A DNA stretch of 64,000 bases from Streptomyces anulatus (GTDB taxonomy: Bacteria; Actinomycetota; Actinomycetes; Streptomycetales; Streptomycetaceae), in contig NZ_JOEZ01000010.1 in the NCBI RefSeq assembly GCF_000721175.1, positions 62,001 through 126,000 on the forward strand. Direction: 5' to 3'. Every line of letters begins with the position of its first letter. The first letter of the stretch is position 1. A program made the translations under genes and the position numbers. A model generated the notes under the pieces. That model did not search any database, was not told the DNA's origin, and saw only the letters and a list, made by a program, of their open reading frames with translations. Below, one piece after another: positions 30,443-40,338 of the stretch.

Positions 30443-32104
30443 TCACTTGGTGTCCAGGTCCCGGCGGCGGAAGCCCGCCAGCCCGAGCAGGATCAGTCCG
30501 GCCGCGACGGCGGTCAGGACGAGCAGCGGGGTCCAGTTCATCCCGGCGGCCGGGAGCTGGGGCACATGGCCGAAGGGCGACAGGTTCTTCGTCCAGTCCG
30601 GGAGTTGGAGGATCGGCCCCAGGTACCCGACGAGGAACGCGTACACGGGCACGATCCAGGCCGCCACTCCCGCACGCGGGAACCAGCCGAAGAGCAGGAC
30701 GGCCACGCCGACGGTCACCCACAGCGCCGGGGCGTAGGCGGCGGCCGCTCCGACGAGTTCGAGAACCAGGTCGCCGTCGCCTGCCGACGCCGCGCCCGAG
30801 AGGCCGAAGCTCAGCCCGGCGAGGACCATCAGCACCGTGCCGCCGGCCAGCGCGACGGCGACATGGCCGCCGAGCCAGCGGTCCCGGGAGAGACCGGTGG
30901 CCAGGAGCGGTTCGGCGCGGCCGGCGTTCTCCTCGGCCCGCGGTCGCAGCGCGGCCATCACCACGTACACGGCGGCGACGACCGCGACGACCACCATCAC
31001 CATGGATGCGAACGACTCGGCCACGGTGCTGCCGCCGATCCTCGCCAGCGCTTCCTGGATCTGATCGATGTCCTTCACCATGTCGGCGGCCTCGCCGAGG
31101 ATCGAGCCGTACATGACGCCCATCAGGCACAGCCCGGCGCCGAATCCCAGCAAGGTCGCCCGGTGCAGCCGCAGGGCGAAGCCGAAGGGGCGGGTGAGCG
31201 CGTCGGACGCCGTACGCCGGCCGAGCCGCGCGGCGCGCAGGCCCGCACCGACATCGCGCCGGGTGCTCAGCACGAAGCCGTAGGCCGCGGTCAGTGCGGC
31301 GAGGACCAGGCAGAGGCCCAAGGGCCACCACCGGTTGTCGACGAAGACGTAGGTGCGCTGGATCCAGCCGATCGGGCTCAGCCAGGACAGTGCGTCGTCG
31401 CCCACGTCGCCGGAGGCCCGCAGCACGTAGGCGACGCCGATCACCGCGAGCGCCATGCCCGAGGCGCCCCGGGTGTGCGCCGTGATCTGCGCGGTGACGG
31501 CGGCGACCCCGGCGAAGACGAGCCCGATGGCGGCATGCGTGAGGCCGTACAGCAGCGCCCCGCCCGGGCCGATTCCGTCGATGCCCGTCGTGGTGAGCCC
31601 CAGGGCCAGCAGCAGGGCGAGCGCGAGGTTGGCGACGGCGGCGAGCGCCAGTGCGGAGGCGAGTTGCGCGTGGTGTCCGACGACGGTGGAGCGGACCAGT
31701 TCGGCGCGGCCGGTCTCTTCCTCGTCGCGGGTGTGCCGGGTGACGATCAGGACGCTCATCAGTCCGACCAGGACCGCCATGAAGCCGAGCATCTGATGAC
31801 CGAGCATCGCGCCGGCGGTGTAGTCGGAGAGATAGTGACGAGGGCCGGTCATGGCGAGCGCGGCCGGACTGTCCATGGAGCTGACGGCCGCGGCGCGCTC
31901 TTCGGGGGTGGAGTACAGCGTCTTGTACTGGGCCGCTGTGATCAGCGTGCCCAGAGTGAGGGCGAGCAGCCATAGGGACATGCGGACGCGGTCCCGGCGC
32001 AGGCCGAACCGGACAAGGGTCCCGGTGCCGGTGAAGGCGTCAGGAACGATCCTGGCGGGCGCGGACCTTCCGGAGACGTCGAGCGGCGTGACGGTACTGG
32101 TCAT
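30443..32104 (-). CDS. ABC exporter permease (ABC-2 type, 12-helix)
   Basis: The 553-residue protein has about 12 hydrophobic segments in two similar halves, separated by a hydrophilic loop at about 285-310. It looks like the tetronasin/ionophore-type exporter permeases common in Streptomyces (two ABC-2 domains in one chain). It overlaps the ATPase stop (ATGA), so the pair forms a complete exporter. The substrate is unknown. Repression by the divergent MarR-type regulator is likely. Confidence 0.88.
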   Translation of the reverse strand: MTSTVTPLDVSGRSAPARIVPDAFTGTGTLVRFGLRRDRVRMSLWLLALTLGTLITAAQYKTLYSTPEERAAAVSSMDSPAALAMTGPRHYLSDYTAGAMLGHQMLGFMAVLVGLMSVLIVTRHTRDEEETGRAELVRSTVVGHHAQLASALALAAVANLALALLLALGLTTTGIDGIGPGGALLYGLTHAAIGLVFAGVAAVTAQITAHTRGASGMALAVIGVAYVLRASGDVGDDALSWLSPIGWIQRTYVFVDNRWWPLGLCLVLAALTAAYGFVLSTRRDVGAGLRAARLGRRTASDALTRPFGFALRLHRATLLGFGAGLCLMGVMYGSILGEAADMVKDIDQIQEALARIGGSTVAESFASMVMVVVAVVAAVYVVMAALRPRAEENAGRAEPLLATGLSRDRWLGGHVAVALAGGTVLMVLAGLSFGLSGAASAGDGDLVLELVGAAAAYAPALWVTVGVAVLLFGWFPRAGVAAWIVPVYAFLVGYLGPILQLPDWTKNLSPFGHVPQLPAAGMNWTPLLVLTAVAAGLILLGLAGFRRRDLDTK

Positions 32105-33054
32105 CGGGCAACGCCACCGTCTGCAACCGGGGAACCGGTGTCGCCCTGTGCCGCACGGCCGTTGGACCCGAGTTCGTCACCGTAGTGACGCAGCATCAGC
32201 TCTTCGAGCGTCGGCGGATGGCTGATCAGACTCCGGATGCCGAACTCACCGAGCCTGCGGATGGCGGCGTCGAGGTGTGCTCCGTCCACGGCGAAGTTCA
32301 CCCTCCGGTCCGTCACCCGCAGTTCGTGAACGCCTGACATGGCGTCGAGTCCGGTGGCCGGACGCTCGGTCTCGGCTTCGACGTTCGTGCGCGTGAAATG
32401 GCGCATCTCTCCGAGCGTGCCCGACTGCACGGTGCGGCCCTGCCGGACGATGCTGACGCGGTCGCAGAGCTTTTCCACCTGAGCCAGGATGTGGCTGGAG
32501 AGCAGCACCGTCTTCCCCGCGGCTCTGGCCTGAAGAATGACGTCCTGGAAGACCACTTCCATCAAGGGGTCGAGGCCCGAAGTGGGCTCGTCCAGGAGCA
32601 GCAGTTCGGCGTCGGAGGCGAGCGCCGCGACGATGGCGACCTTCTGCCGGTTGCCCTTGGAGTAGGCGCGGCCCTTCTTGGTCGGGTCCAGGTCGAACCG
32701 GTCGATGAGTTCGTCGCGCCGCCGCAGGTCGAGGCCGCCGCGCAGCTTCGCCAGCAGGTCGATGGCCTCTCCGCCGGTGAGGTTCGGCCACAGCTCGACG
32801 TCCCCGGGCACGTAGGCGAGTCGCCGGTGCAGCTCGACCGCGTCCCGCCACGGGTCCTTGCCGAGGAGTTGGGCGCCGCCGGAGTCGGCACGCAGCAGTC
32901 CGAGCAGGACCCGGATCGTCGTGGACTTGCCCGCTCCGTTGGGTCCGAGGAAGCCGTGGACCTCGCCGGCTTCGACGGCGAGGTCCAGGCCGTCCAAGGC
33001 GTGCGTCCGACCGAAAGCCTTGTGCAGTCCGGTGACAGTGATTGCCTTCTTCAT
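32101..33054 (-). CDS. ABC exporter ATP-binding protein (DrrA-like)
   Basis: The 317-residue protein has Walker [11 protein letters not shown]-loop region, signature Y-S-K-G-N-R-Q-K (a variant of LSGGQ as in many DrrA-like proteins), Walker [14 protein letters not shown] and switch His in SSH. The C-terminal ~90 residues are the extension usual in antibiotic exporters. AAAGGAG lies somewhat far (about 14 nt) from the ATG. It is first in a two-gene operon with the permease. Confidence 0.92.
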   Translation of the reverse strand: MKKAITVTGLHKAFGRTHALDGLDLAVEAGEVHGFLGPNGAGKSTTIRVLLGLLRADSGGAQLLGKDPWRDAVELHRRLAYVPGDVELWPNLTGGEAIDLLAKLRGGLDLRRRDELIDRFDLDPTKKGRAYSKGNRQKVAIVAALASDAELLLLDEPTSGLDPLMEVVFQDVILQARAAGKTVLLSSHILAQVEKLCDRVSIVRQGRTVQSGTLGEMRHFTRTNVEAETERPATGLDAMSGVHELRVTDRRVNFAVDGAHLDAAIRRLGEFGIRSLISHPPTLEELMLRHYGDELGSNGRAAQGDTGSPVADGGVAR

Positions 33055-33073
33055 ATTCCGAACGTACGCTCCT

Positions 33074-33089
33074 TTCAGAAATTTGTGAA
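33074..33089. promoter_or_regulatory. Inverted repeat, candidate MarR-type operator
   Basis: TTCA-N8-TGAA in an AT-rich island (33060-33120) lies between the divergent exporter and regulator genes. The island stands out against the GC-rich surroundings. Operator function is inferred. Confidence 0.45.
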
Positions 33090-33090
33090 G

Positions 33091-33120
33091 TTAAGAAATC
33101 GTATGAATCTTGGATAGACT
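33091..33120 (+). promoter_or_regulatory. Promoter of the MarR-type regulator gene
   Basis: TTAAGA (33091-33096) and TAGACT (33115-33120) are separated by 18 nt. The predicted transcript starts near 33127, after the ATG at 33110, which supports the ATG at 33173 as the real start. Confidence 0.55.
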
Positions 33121-33172
33121 GACAGAAGGCTCGGGCACGAGCGTCAGGAACCACGGGGACCGGAGTCGGAAC

Positions 33173-33682
33173 ATGGATGAGCGGCGGGAAGAGAGCCGCG
33201 CGGACGGCAGTGACGACGGTGCGGCCGACTCCCGGTTCGTGGAACGCTTCGCCGCCCAGCTGGTCCAGGCGGGGATGGCGCGCATGCCGGCCAGAGTCTT
33301 CGCCGCGCTGCTGTCCTCGGAGCGAGGCGCTCTCACCTCCGCCGAACTGAGCGAACGGCTGAAGATCAGCCCGGCAGCCGTATCGGGAGCCGTCCGCCAT
33401 CTCGCCCAGGTCAACATGGTCAGCCGCGAGCGGGAGCCGGGTTCCCGGCGTGAGCGCTACCGCGTACAGAGCGACCAGTGGTACGACGCACTGCTCGAAC
33501 GGGACGCCGTCCTGAAGAACTGGCAGGCCACCATGCGGGAGGGCGTGGACCACTTCGGCCTCGACACCCCGCAGGGACGCCGGATCAACAACACCCTGGA
33601 GTTCTTCCGGTTCCTGGAGAAGGAGCTCGGGTCACTGACGCAGCGCTGGGCCGCGCACCGGGCCGAACGCCTCAACGACTGA
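33173..33682 (+). CDS. MarR/GbsR-like transcriptional regulator
   Basis: The 169-residue protein has a winged helix-turn-helix (ALLSSERGALTSAELSERL, ISPAAVSGAVRHLAQVNMV, then R-E-R-E-P-G-S-R-R-E-R-Y in the wing) and a C-terminal helical dimerisation part. It is divergent from the ABC exporter operon, so it most likely represses it until a ligand binds. The ATG was chosen from promoter position and from GGAG upstream. Confidence 0.88.
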   Translation: MDERREESRADGSDDGAADSRFVERFAAQLVQAGMARMPARVFAALLSSERGALTSAELSERLKISPAAVSGAVRHLAQVNMVSREREPGSRRERYRVQSDQWYDALLERDAVLKNWQATMREGVDHFGLDTPQGRRINNTLEFFRFLEKELGSLTQRWAAHRAERLND

Positions 33683-33849
33683 CCCCGCAGGGAATCTCCT
33701 CAGGGGCCCGGGTCGGGAGCGGCGTCGAAGAACCACCGGGCGGCGTATGTGCCGAACCCGGTGCTCACGGTCCGGGGCGGTCGCGCGGCGGGTTCAGCAT
33801 CAAGCTGCACCTGGCCCCCTCGATCAGGGACAGCCGCCTGGGGCCGCGG

Positions 33850-34857
33850 TCACCACCGCAGCTGAGCGAGGGTGCCTGAGCGGATCGCCTGAGCGCCGAA
33901 GCGGGCCCGCGCCCGGTCGGCGGCTTGCTCGATGCGGCGCCGTTTGCCGTCCGCCGGGTCCAGGAGCAGCTGCTGGACGGCGTACTGGGCATCGGTGAGG
34001 TCCGCGCGAACAGTGATCGTGCGGACACGGGCGCGCTGCAACCCGAGGCGGGCATACAGGTCGTAGGCGGCAGTGCGGAGTGCCGGTGTGTGAGCGGTGT
34101 ACTCCTCCAGCGTTCGCGAGCGCTGCGTCGTGGCGCCGTCGGCGTACGAGATGCTCAGCGCGAGCCGCGCGGCGACCTGGCCGGTGGTGCGCAGCCGCAG
34201 CCCGAGACGTTCGCAGAGGTCGAGCAGGGCCCGGCGGTGTGCGACGGGGTCGAGCTCATCGTGGCTGAACTCGTAGGAGCAGCCGGTGGACTTGGGCGCG
34301 GTCTCGGAGGTGACCGGGCGCGTGTCCAGACCGCGGGCCCGTTGCGACAGCGCCACGGCGGTGGCCTTGCCGAGGATGCGCTGCAGCGTCAGCAGCGGAA
34401 CGTCGAGGAGGTCGCCGATGCGGTGGAGGCCGTATTCACCGAGCGTACGGGCGGTGGCCGGGCCGACCCCGTAGAGGGCGCCGACAGGCTTGGGATGGAG
34501 GAACGCGGCGACTGCCTCGGGGTCCGGGGCGACGACGGTGACCCGGCCGGGGGCGGTCGTGTCGGCCGCCATCGCGGCCAGCATCCGATTCGGGCCGGCG
34601 CCGATCGTCGCGCGTAGCCCGAGGTGTGCGGCCAGGCGGAGTGCGGCCATGGCCGCCAGGCCACCCGTGTCCCGGTCGAAGAACCGCAGGGCACCGGTGA
34701 CATCGAGGTCGGCGGCGTCCGGCGGGAGGGCCTGTACCAGCGGGGTGAGATCACGCAGCAGTGCGAGGGCCTGCTCGTACGTCTCCTGGCCGGCCGGGCC
34801 GAGTTCGTGGAGCTGGATGCGCAGGACGCTTCGGGCTCGGGTGGTCATGGCGCTCAC
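33850..34857 (-). CDS. imuB: ImuB-like Y-family polymerase homologue, probably non-catalytic
   Basis: The 335-residue protein keeps the Y-family fingers/thumb and little-finger features (PVGALYGVGPATARTLGEYGLHRIGDL, the helix-hairpin-helix; R-A-R-G-L-D-T-R-P-V). It lacks the N-terminal D-M-D-x-F-F motif and the S-x-D-E motif whose acidic residues bind Mg2+; the matching places read RIQLHEL and LDVTGALRF. It is therefore more like ImuB, the inactive mutasome adaptor, than DinB. It overlaps the dnaE2 stop (ATGA), so the two are made together. Assignment as ImuB rests on the missing residues and this pairing. Confidence 0.82.
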   Translation of the reverse strand: MSAMTTRARSVLRIQLHELGPAGQETYEQALALLRDLTPLVQALPPDAADLDVTGALRFFDRDTGGLAAMAALRLAAHLGLRATIGAGPNRMLAAMAADTTAPGRVTVVAPDPEAVAAFLHPKPVGALYGVGPATARTLGEYGLHRIGDLLDVPLLTLQRILGKATAVALSQRARGLDTRPVTSETAPKSTGCSYEFSHDELDPVAHRRALLDLCERLGLRLRTTGQVAARLALSISYADGATTQRSRTLEEYTAHTPALRTAAYDLYARLGLQRARVRTITVRADLTDAQYAVQQLLLDPADGKRRRIEQAADRARARFGAQAIRSGTLAQLRW

Positions 34858-37800
34858 CCCGCCGATCCGGGAGACCGATGTCCCAGGCGCCGCAGGTCGG
34901 CGGAGCGGGAACCGGCGGGCCGCAGATCGCTCCAGGCGTTGAGCTTCGCCCCGGCCGTTCCGTCTTCGAGTGTCCGGTCCGCAACCGGCGTGCTGTCACC
35001 GCGGGCAGGTGTGGGGGCGGGTGTGGTGCGGCCGAGCAGGCCAAGGGCGGCTTCGGGGCCCAGGTCGCGGCGGGTGGTGGCGACCTCCTCGAGGTCCCAG
35101 GCCATCTGCCCGACCACGGTGCGCCGGGGGCCGCGTTCCTCGACGACTCCGCGGACCAGGAGCAGGCCGGAGTGGAAGACCGTGTGCGCGCAGGTGTCGT
35201 GGGAATCCTCGAAGAACGCGAGGTCCACGAGCCCGGAGCCGTCCTCCAGGGTCACGAAGATGACCCGCTTGCCGGACGGGATCGGCGGCGTCTGGGTCGA
35301 TGCCCGAACGCCGGCGACCAGCACCTGCTGTCCGCGGTGCATCGCCTGCAAGTGGTGGGCGTCGGTCGCGCCGAGCTCGGCGAGCAGGCGGTGGTGGTGT
35401 TCGAGCAGATGGCGGCTGACGTCGATGGAGAGCACGTCGATTTCGGCACTCATCACGTCGCGGCTGGTCATCTCGGGCAGCCCGGCCGGCTCGCCCGCAT
35501 GCGTCTCGTCGCCGAGCGGCAGTTGGCCGTCGATCGCGGTCCGGTTGCGTGCGGAGCGGTGCAGCTCGGTGGCCTGCAACAGCAGATCCCGCCGGGTCAG
35601 CTCGCCTTGCAGCGAAGCGAGGGCTCCGATCTTGACGAGGCGCTGGGCGAGAGGCAGGGACGGGCGGGCGCGCAGCCACAGATCCTGCAGGCCGGCGTAC
35701 GGTTGCCCGGCTTCGATGCGGGCGCTCTCCGCCTCGGTGATCCCTCGCACCGTGGACAGCGCGAGCCGTACGCCCCAGCCGTTCGCGGTCGGCTCGACGC
35801 TGTGTGCGCTGCGGGAGGTATTGACGTCGACCGGCAGGATCGCCACTCCGAACTGCTTTGCGTCCTGAACCAGGACGCGGGGCGCCCACATGCCGGGATC
35901 GTGCTGAAGCAGCCCTGCGAAGAAAGCGGCGGGGTAGTGCCTTTTGAGCCACGCCGACTGGACGGCCGGAATGGCGAAGGCCACGGCGTGCGCGCGGCAG
36001 AATCCGTACGCCCCGAACTCCTTGACGATGTCCCAGACTTCGCCGATCACGTCCGGGGGGTAGCCGCGCTCGCCGGCGCAGCGGTGAAACCACGCCTCCA
36101 CCTTCGGCAGCCGCTCGGCGTCGGCGAGGGCGCGGCGGGCGACGTCCGCGGCTGCACGGTCGCAGCCGGTCATCGTGGCCAGGATCATCATGATCTGCTC
36201 GTGCCAGATCACCACCCCGTACGTGTCATCCATGATCGGCACAAGGTCGGGATGCGGATAACGAGGCTCCTCGACCCCGTGACGGGCGGCGATGAACTTC
36301 GCGGGCATGCCCCCGGCGACCGGGCCGGGCCTGAAGAGGCTGATGTCGGCGATCACGTCCTGCATGTGCCGTGGCTGGAGCCGCGCGATGAGATCTTGCT
36401 GGCCCGAGCTCTCGAGCTGGAAGCAGCCCAGCACCTTGGTGCTGCGGATCAGTTCGAAGGTCGGCTCATCGGCGAGGTCGACGTGGTCGGGACTGTCGAG
36501 GTCGATGTGCCGGCCCGTGGTGCGGCGGATCTCGGCGACCGAGTGCGCCATCGCCGACTGCATGCGCACGCCGAGGACATCGAGCTTCAGCAGGCCGAGG
36601 TCTTCGACATCGTGCTTGTCCGCCTGCACCGTCGGATAGGCGCCTCCCGGAGCGGGCTGCACCGGGAGGCGATCGAGCAGGCTCGCGTCGGAAAGGATCA
36701 CGCCGCACGGGTGCATGGCGAAGCCGCGCGGCAGCGCGTCCAGGCCCTCGGCCAGCTCCCACAGCGGCCCGTACCGGTCGGCCTCGGCTGCGAGCTGCCG
36801 CAGTTCGGGGAGCTCGGACAGCGCGGAGCCGATGTCGCACGCGCGGATGTGCGGAAAGCTCTTGGCGATCTCGTCGACGGTCTGCGGACGGATCCCGAGC
36901 GCGAGCCCGGTATCGCGCAGGGCGTGACGGGCCCGGTAGGTCTCCGGCATCCCGGTGATCGCCACGCGCTCGGAGCCGAACCGTTCGAAGATCCGGTCGT
37001 AGACTTCCAGGCGTCGGTCGGACTCGACATCGAGGTCGATGTCCGGCAAGGAAGTGCGGCGCTCGCTGAGGAAGCGTTCGAACAGGAGCCGGTGCGAGAG
37101 CGGGTTCGCTGTGGCGATGAAAAGGCTGTGGTTGACCATGGACCCGGCGCCGGAGCCGCGGGCGGCAACCCGAATACCCATGGACCGTACGTCCGCGACG
37201 ACCTGGGCAACCGCGAGGAAGTACGCCTCGTATCCGAGGCGCTCGATCACCCCGAGCTCGTAGCCGAGCTGATCCATCGCCCGCACATCCCGGTCGAGCC
37301 CGCGGGCGGTCATCCCGGCCTCGCTGCGCTGCCGCAGCAGCCGCATCCCGTCCCCCGGCCGGGTGCCGGCTCCCACCACGTGCGGCTCGGGGAAGTGCGC
37401 TCGCCCCAGGCCGAGGTCGCGTACCGGGTCCACCGTGCACTGCTCGGCAGTAGCCGCCGTCTCCTCGATCAGACGCCGCCCTCGACCGGCCGGGGCGCTC
37501 GCGGCCGCGGCCACCCGCTCTGCCACCTCGGCCATCTCGGCTCCGGACTTGAGATACCGCTCGCCCGGGTCGAGCGGCCCACGCTGCGGGATCGGACGCA
37601 GCAGCCGGGCGGCGTCCAGCACGTCGGCCAGACGGTGCTGCTCGCGCCGCTCGTAACGCACCGCGTTGGTGAGCACCGTCGGGATGCCGAGCCGGTCACC
37701 CAGAGCAAGGGTGTGCGCGGCCAGCCGCACCGATCCTGCGCCCAGCCCGGACAGGCCGTAGGCGACCGCCTCCAGCCGCAGAAGTCCCTCGCCCGCGATC

Positions 37801-38321
37801 TCCCGCCACGGGACGAGCAGCCTTTCCGCGACATCCGGCCGCCCGGCGGCCAGCGCACGTACAGGCTCGGAGGCCGGCCCGAGGATCGCCACCACATCCT
37901 CACCCAGGCCCTCCCGCAGCGCCTCCCACGAGGCGACCGGAAAGCCGTCGACCGGATGCGCGTAGGCCGCGGAGACAAGGCGGCAGATACGCGCCCACCC
38001 GCTCACGGAGCCTGCCAGCAGCGTGATTCTCAAGCGCGGCTCCGCCACGTGCCCACCACCGCGGACCGGTGTGCGCGAGCGGCGAGGAGCCTTTGCCGTG
38101 TCGAACGCCGGGACGGCGAGATCCACCCCGAAGATCGGGCGTACCCCGGCGCTCATGCACGCCTTCGCGTGCCGCACGGCGCCGGTGACACTGTCCCGAT
38201 CGGTCAGCGCGAGCGCACCCATGCCGAGCTCCGCCGCCCGGCGCACCAGGTCCTGCGGATGCGAGGCACCGTAGCGGGCGGAGAACCCGGAAGCGACGTG
38301 GAGATGTGTGAAAACGCCCAT
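34854..38321 (-). CDS. dnaE2: Error-prone DNA polymerase III alpha subunit (DnaE2/ImuC)
   Basis: The 1155-residue protein starts with a PHP domain (THLHVASGFSARYG), then the palm with the catalytic PDIDLD motif (about residue 425), the fingers region (WHEQIMMILATMTG) and a C-terminal OB fold (VLVAGVRAS, FVTLEDGSG). It lacks the long C-terminal tail of replicative DnaE. DnaE2 carries out mutagenic lesion bypass with ImuB during SOS. The ATG has GGAGGTG 4-10 nt upstream, and a LexA-type box lies 76 nt further up. Confidence 0.95.
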   Translation of the reverse strand: MGVFTHLHVASGFSARYGASHPQDLVRRAAELGMGALALTDRDSVTGAVRHAKACMSAGVRPIFGVDLAVPAFDTAKAPRRSRTPVRGGGHVAEPRLRITLLAGSVSGWARICRLVSAAYAHPVDGFPVASWEALREGLGEDVVAILGPASEPVRALAAGRPDVAERLLVPWREIAGEGLLRLEAVAYGLSGLGAGSVRLAAHTLALGDRLGIPTVLTNAVRYERREQHRLADVLDAARLLRPIPQRGPLDPGERYLKSGAEMAEVAERVAAAASAPAGRGRRLIEETAATAEQCTVDPVRDLGLGRAHFPEPHVVGAGTRPGDGMRLLRQRSEAGMTARGLDRDVRAMDQLGYELGVIERLGYEAYFLAVAQVVADVRSMGIRVAARGSGAGSMVNHSLFIATANPLSHRLLFERFLSERRTSLPDIDLDVESDRRLEVYDRIFERFGSERVAITGMPETYRARHALRDTGLALGIRPQTVDEIAKSFPHIRACDIGSALSELPELRQLAAEADRYGPLWELAEGLDALPRGFAMHPCGVILSDASLLDRLPVQPAPGGAYPTVQADKHDVEDLGLLKLDVLGVRMQSAMAHSVAEIRRTTGRHIDLDSPDHVDLADEPTFELIRSTKVLGCFQLESSGQQDLIARLQPRHMQDVIADISLFRPGPVAGGMPAKFIAARHGVEEPRYPHPDLVPIMDDTYGVVIWHEQIMMILATMTGCDRAAADVARRALADAERLPKVEAWFHRCAGERGYPPDVIGEVWDIVKEFGAYGFCRAHAVAFAIPAVQSAWLKRHYPAAFFAGLLQHDPGMWAPRVLVQDAKQFGVAILPVDVNTSRSAHSVEPTANGWGVRLALSTVRGITEAESARIEAGQPYAGLQDLWLRARPSLPLAQRLVKIGALASLQGELTRRDLLLQATELHRSARNRTAIDGQLPLGDETHAGEPAGLPEMTSRDVMSAEIDVLSIDVSRHLLEHHHRLLAELGATDAHHLQAMHRGQQVLVAGVRASTQTPPIPSGKRVIFVTLEDGSGLVDLAFFEDSHDTCAHTVFHSGLLLVRGVVEERGPRRTVVGQMAWDLEEVATTRRDLGPEAALGLLGRTTPAPTPARGDSTPVADRTLEDGTAGAKLNAWSDLRPAGSRSADLRRLGHRSPGSAG

Positions 38322-38396
38322 CGCGCACCTCCGAATCTGCTCTGGCACCCCCTGCTCGTCTGGCGTCCTGCTATCAGAACGTTGCATCCGATCTAT

Positions 38397-38412
38397 TCGC
38401 ACAATAGTTCGA
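38397..38412 (-). promoter_or_regulatory. SOS (LexA) box upstream of dnaE2
   Basis: On the minus strand the site reads TCGAACTATTGTGCGA. The actinobacterial LexA consensus is TCGAAC-N4-GTTCGA, so 11 of 12 fixed positions match. It lies 76-91 nt before the dnaE2 ATG. Confidence 0.8.
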
Positions 38413-38676
38413 TAGAGCAATTTCGGCCAACCGATCTTGACGTGGCGAGAAGTCGCTCTCCTGCGAGAGTGCGCCTTGAGCGCACAGAGCTGACGTGGCG
38501 GGACGCCGGCACGGGCGCACCGATCCACCGCCGGCCGCCCTGGGCGAGCAACCCGAAGAACGGGGCCGCAGCAGGAAGACGGCAGCAACAGGGCTGGACC
38601 TGACACAGAATCGACCCGGAAGACGCCGATGGCGCCCCCGTTCCCGATCATCCCGTAGACGTCCGGGGCGTCCTGG

Positions 38677-39093
38677 GGGGTGGAGGAACGCCGGCTCGGC
38701 CGACAGTTCCAGCCGGCCGGCCACGCCGACCAGTACGCCGTCGGTCCCGGCCGGCCGGGCCGGCCGTCGGCCGCCTCGATCACGGCCTCCAGCAGCACGG
38801 CGAGCACCTGGGCGGCGCGCGGCCCCAGGTCGCTCACCACCAGGCCGGTGGCCAGATCCAGACCTTTCTTGCGCCGCGGCCAGCCCGCCCAGCTCGGACA
38901 CCCCCACCGCCGCCCACGCCGCCGACTCCGCAGCCGCCAGAGCGGCCGGCGCCAGCAGCAGCGGCAGATCCCCGCCCGCACCCACCGCCACACCAGGACG
39001 AATACCCCATCCCGGCAGCAGGTCAGAAAGCGGCGACGCCACCGCAACGGCTACCGCACCCCGCTCCTCGACTACCTGCCGACCTGTCCACAC
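38677..39093 (-). pseudogene. Frameshifted ImuA'-like (RecA-related) gene
   Basis: From a GTG at 39093 the first frame reads LSDLLPGWGIRPGVAVGAGG, then LPLLLA and AAWAAVGVSELGGLAAAQE, which resembles the small RecA-like ImuA' proteins of actinobacterial mutasome cassettes. Near 38857 the frame must shift to continue with KGLDLATGLVVSDLG and VLAVLLEAVIEAAD. Near 38750 a second shift continues with GVLVGVAGRLELSAEPAF. No single frame spans the gene. Its place directly before dnaE2-imuB, behind its own LexA-type box, supports the identity. 38413-38676 shows nothing recognisable. Confidence 0.6.
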
Positions 39094-39103
39094 CCTTCGA
39101 TAT

Positions 39104-39119
39104 TCGCTCGAACGTTCGA
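39104..39119 (-). promoter_or_regulatory. SOS-like palindrome before the ImuA'-like remnant
   Basis: On the minus strand the site reads TCGAACGTTCGAGCGA, with the perfect 12-bp palindrome TCGAACGTTCGA inside. It matches TCGAAC-N4-GTTCGA with two changes in the second half. It ends about 10 nt before the GTG of the remnant, where the cassette promoter would be expected. Confidence 0.6.
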
Positions 39120-39307
39120 ATAATTCAAGCCAGGCATACATGCGTACGGCTACGCATGAACAGGAGGAGTTGCATCCGGTACCTGGGCACAGGTCTACCG
39201 CCGGGAGCGTCCCCTCCTGGGACGTGGTTCACCTGGACATCTCGGTGGCCCGGGCCCCCGCCGCGGTTCTGGAGGCACCCGCCGCGAGGGCGGCGGCCGG
39301 TGCGGGA

Positions 39308-40258
39308 TCAGCCTCGGAGCGGCAGCAGCCGGGGGACGGCCCGGACGTAGATCACCATGCCGATCACCTCGACCAGGGTCTGGGTGACCACGACCATCGC
39401 GGCGACGGCCAGCGCGTCCGGCAGCGCCAGGGCGAGGGGCAGGACGACCAGGGAATTACGGGTGGCGCCGGTGAACACGATCGCCCTCCCGGCCGGGGCG
39501 TCCAGGCGGAACAGACGGGCGACGCCGAGCCCGGCGAACGCCATCACGACGAGGAACGCGACGTAGAACGGCACGACACGGCCCACGGCCCCCAGGCTGC
39601 CGGCGTCGCCGAGCTTCGGTACCTGGGAGGCGACCACGGTGAACAGGACGGCGGCCATCAGCGGCACCATGGTCGTGCCCATCGCGTCGGCGGCCTTCTG
39701 TCCGGCCGGACGGCGTGCTGCCCACGCCTGGGTGAGCCAGGCCAGCGTGAGCGGGATGACGATCAGCACGACGAACGCCTCGACGAACGGTCCGGCCTCC
39801 ACCACGTCGGCCAGGTCCGCGCCCATGAACAGGAACAGACAGACCGGCAGCAGCACCATCTGGGCGAGGAGCAGCAACGGAGTGGCGGCGAGCAGACGTT
39901 CGCTGCTGCCGCCGGCGAGCCCGCTGAAGACGATCACGTAGTCGACGCACGGGGCCAGGAGGACCAGCAGGACGCCGAGGCGGACCGCCCGGTCGTCCGG
40001 GAGGAAGGTGAACATCGCGGCGACCACCAGCGGCACCACGACGAAGTTCACCACCAGCGTCGCGGCCAGGAACCGGCCCGCCCGCGCCGAGCGGGCCAGC
40101 TCAGCGGCGGGCACCTGCAGGAACGTCACGTACAGCAGGGCGGCCAGCACCGGGTTGATCGCATGCTCCAGGCCCGGCCCCGCACCGGGTGCGGCCCAGC
40201 CCACCAGACCCCCGACTGCCAGGGCCCCCACGTAGACGGCGACCTGATGGCGTTCCAT
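39308..40258 (-). CDS. Arsenic resistance/bile acid:sodium symporter family permease
   Basis: The 316-residue protein has about ten hydrophobic segments of the BASS/ACR3 superfamily. The conserved Cys in LLAPCVDYVIVFSG and the late Glu in TQTLVEVIGM match the positions typical of ACR3-like arsenite carriers in actinobacteria. Export of arsenite is the likely role, but no arsenate reductase or ars regulator sits beside it. The ATG is in the first transmembrane context MERHQVAVYVGALAVGG. Confidence 0.8.
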   Translation of the reverse strand: MERHQVAVYVGALAVGGLVGWAAPGAGPGLEHAINPVLAALLYVTFLQVPAAELARSARAGRFLAATLVVNFVVVPLVVAAMFTFLPDDRAVRLGVLLVLLAPCVDYVIVFSGLAGGSSERLLAATPLLLLAQMVLLPVCLFLFMGADLADVVEAGPFVEAFVVLIVIPLTLAWLTQAWAARRPAGQKAADAMGTTMVPLMAAVLFTVVASQVPKLGDAGSLGAVGRVVPFYVAFLVVMAFAGLGVARLFRLDAPAGRAIVFTGATRNSLVVLPLALALPDALAVAAMVVVTQTLVEVIGMVIYVRAVPRLLPLRG

Positions 40259-40338
40259 GCCTGCGACCGGGCCGGATGGTGACGACAACCTACGTACTCC
40301 TCGCAGGGGGCGGTGGACCGGGCGGCGGCCCCGCGTGG

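Noticed and set aside
33110..33172. ATG at 33110 as start of the MarR-type gene
   Set aside because: It lies within the predicted promoter region and has no ribosome binding site.
34761..38603. A 1280-codon open frame antisense to dnaE2
   Set aside because: It mirrors the GC-rich coding strand, has no family motifs, and DnaE2 has full catalytic motifs on the other strand.
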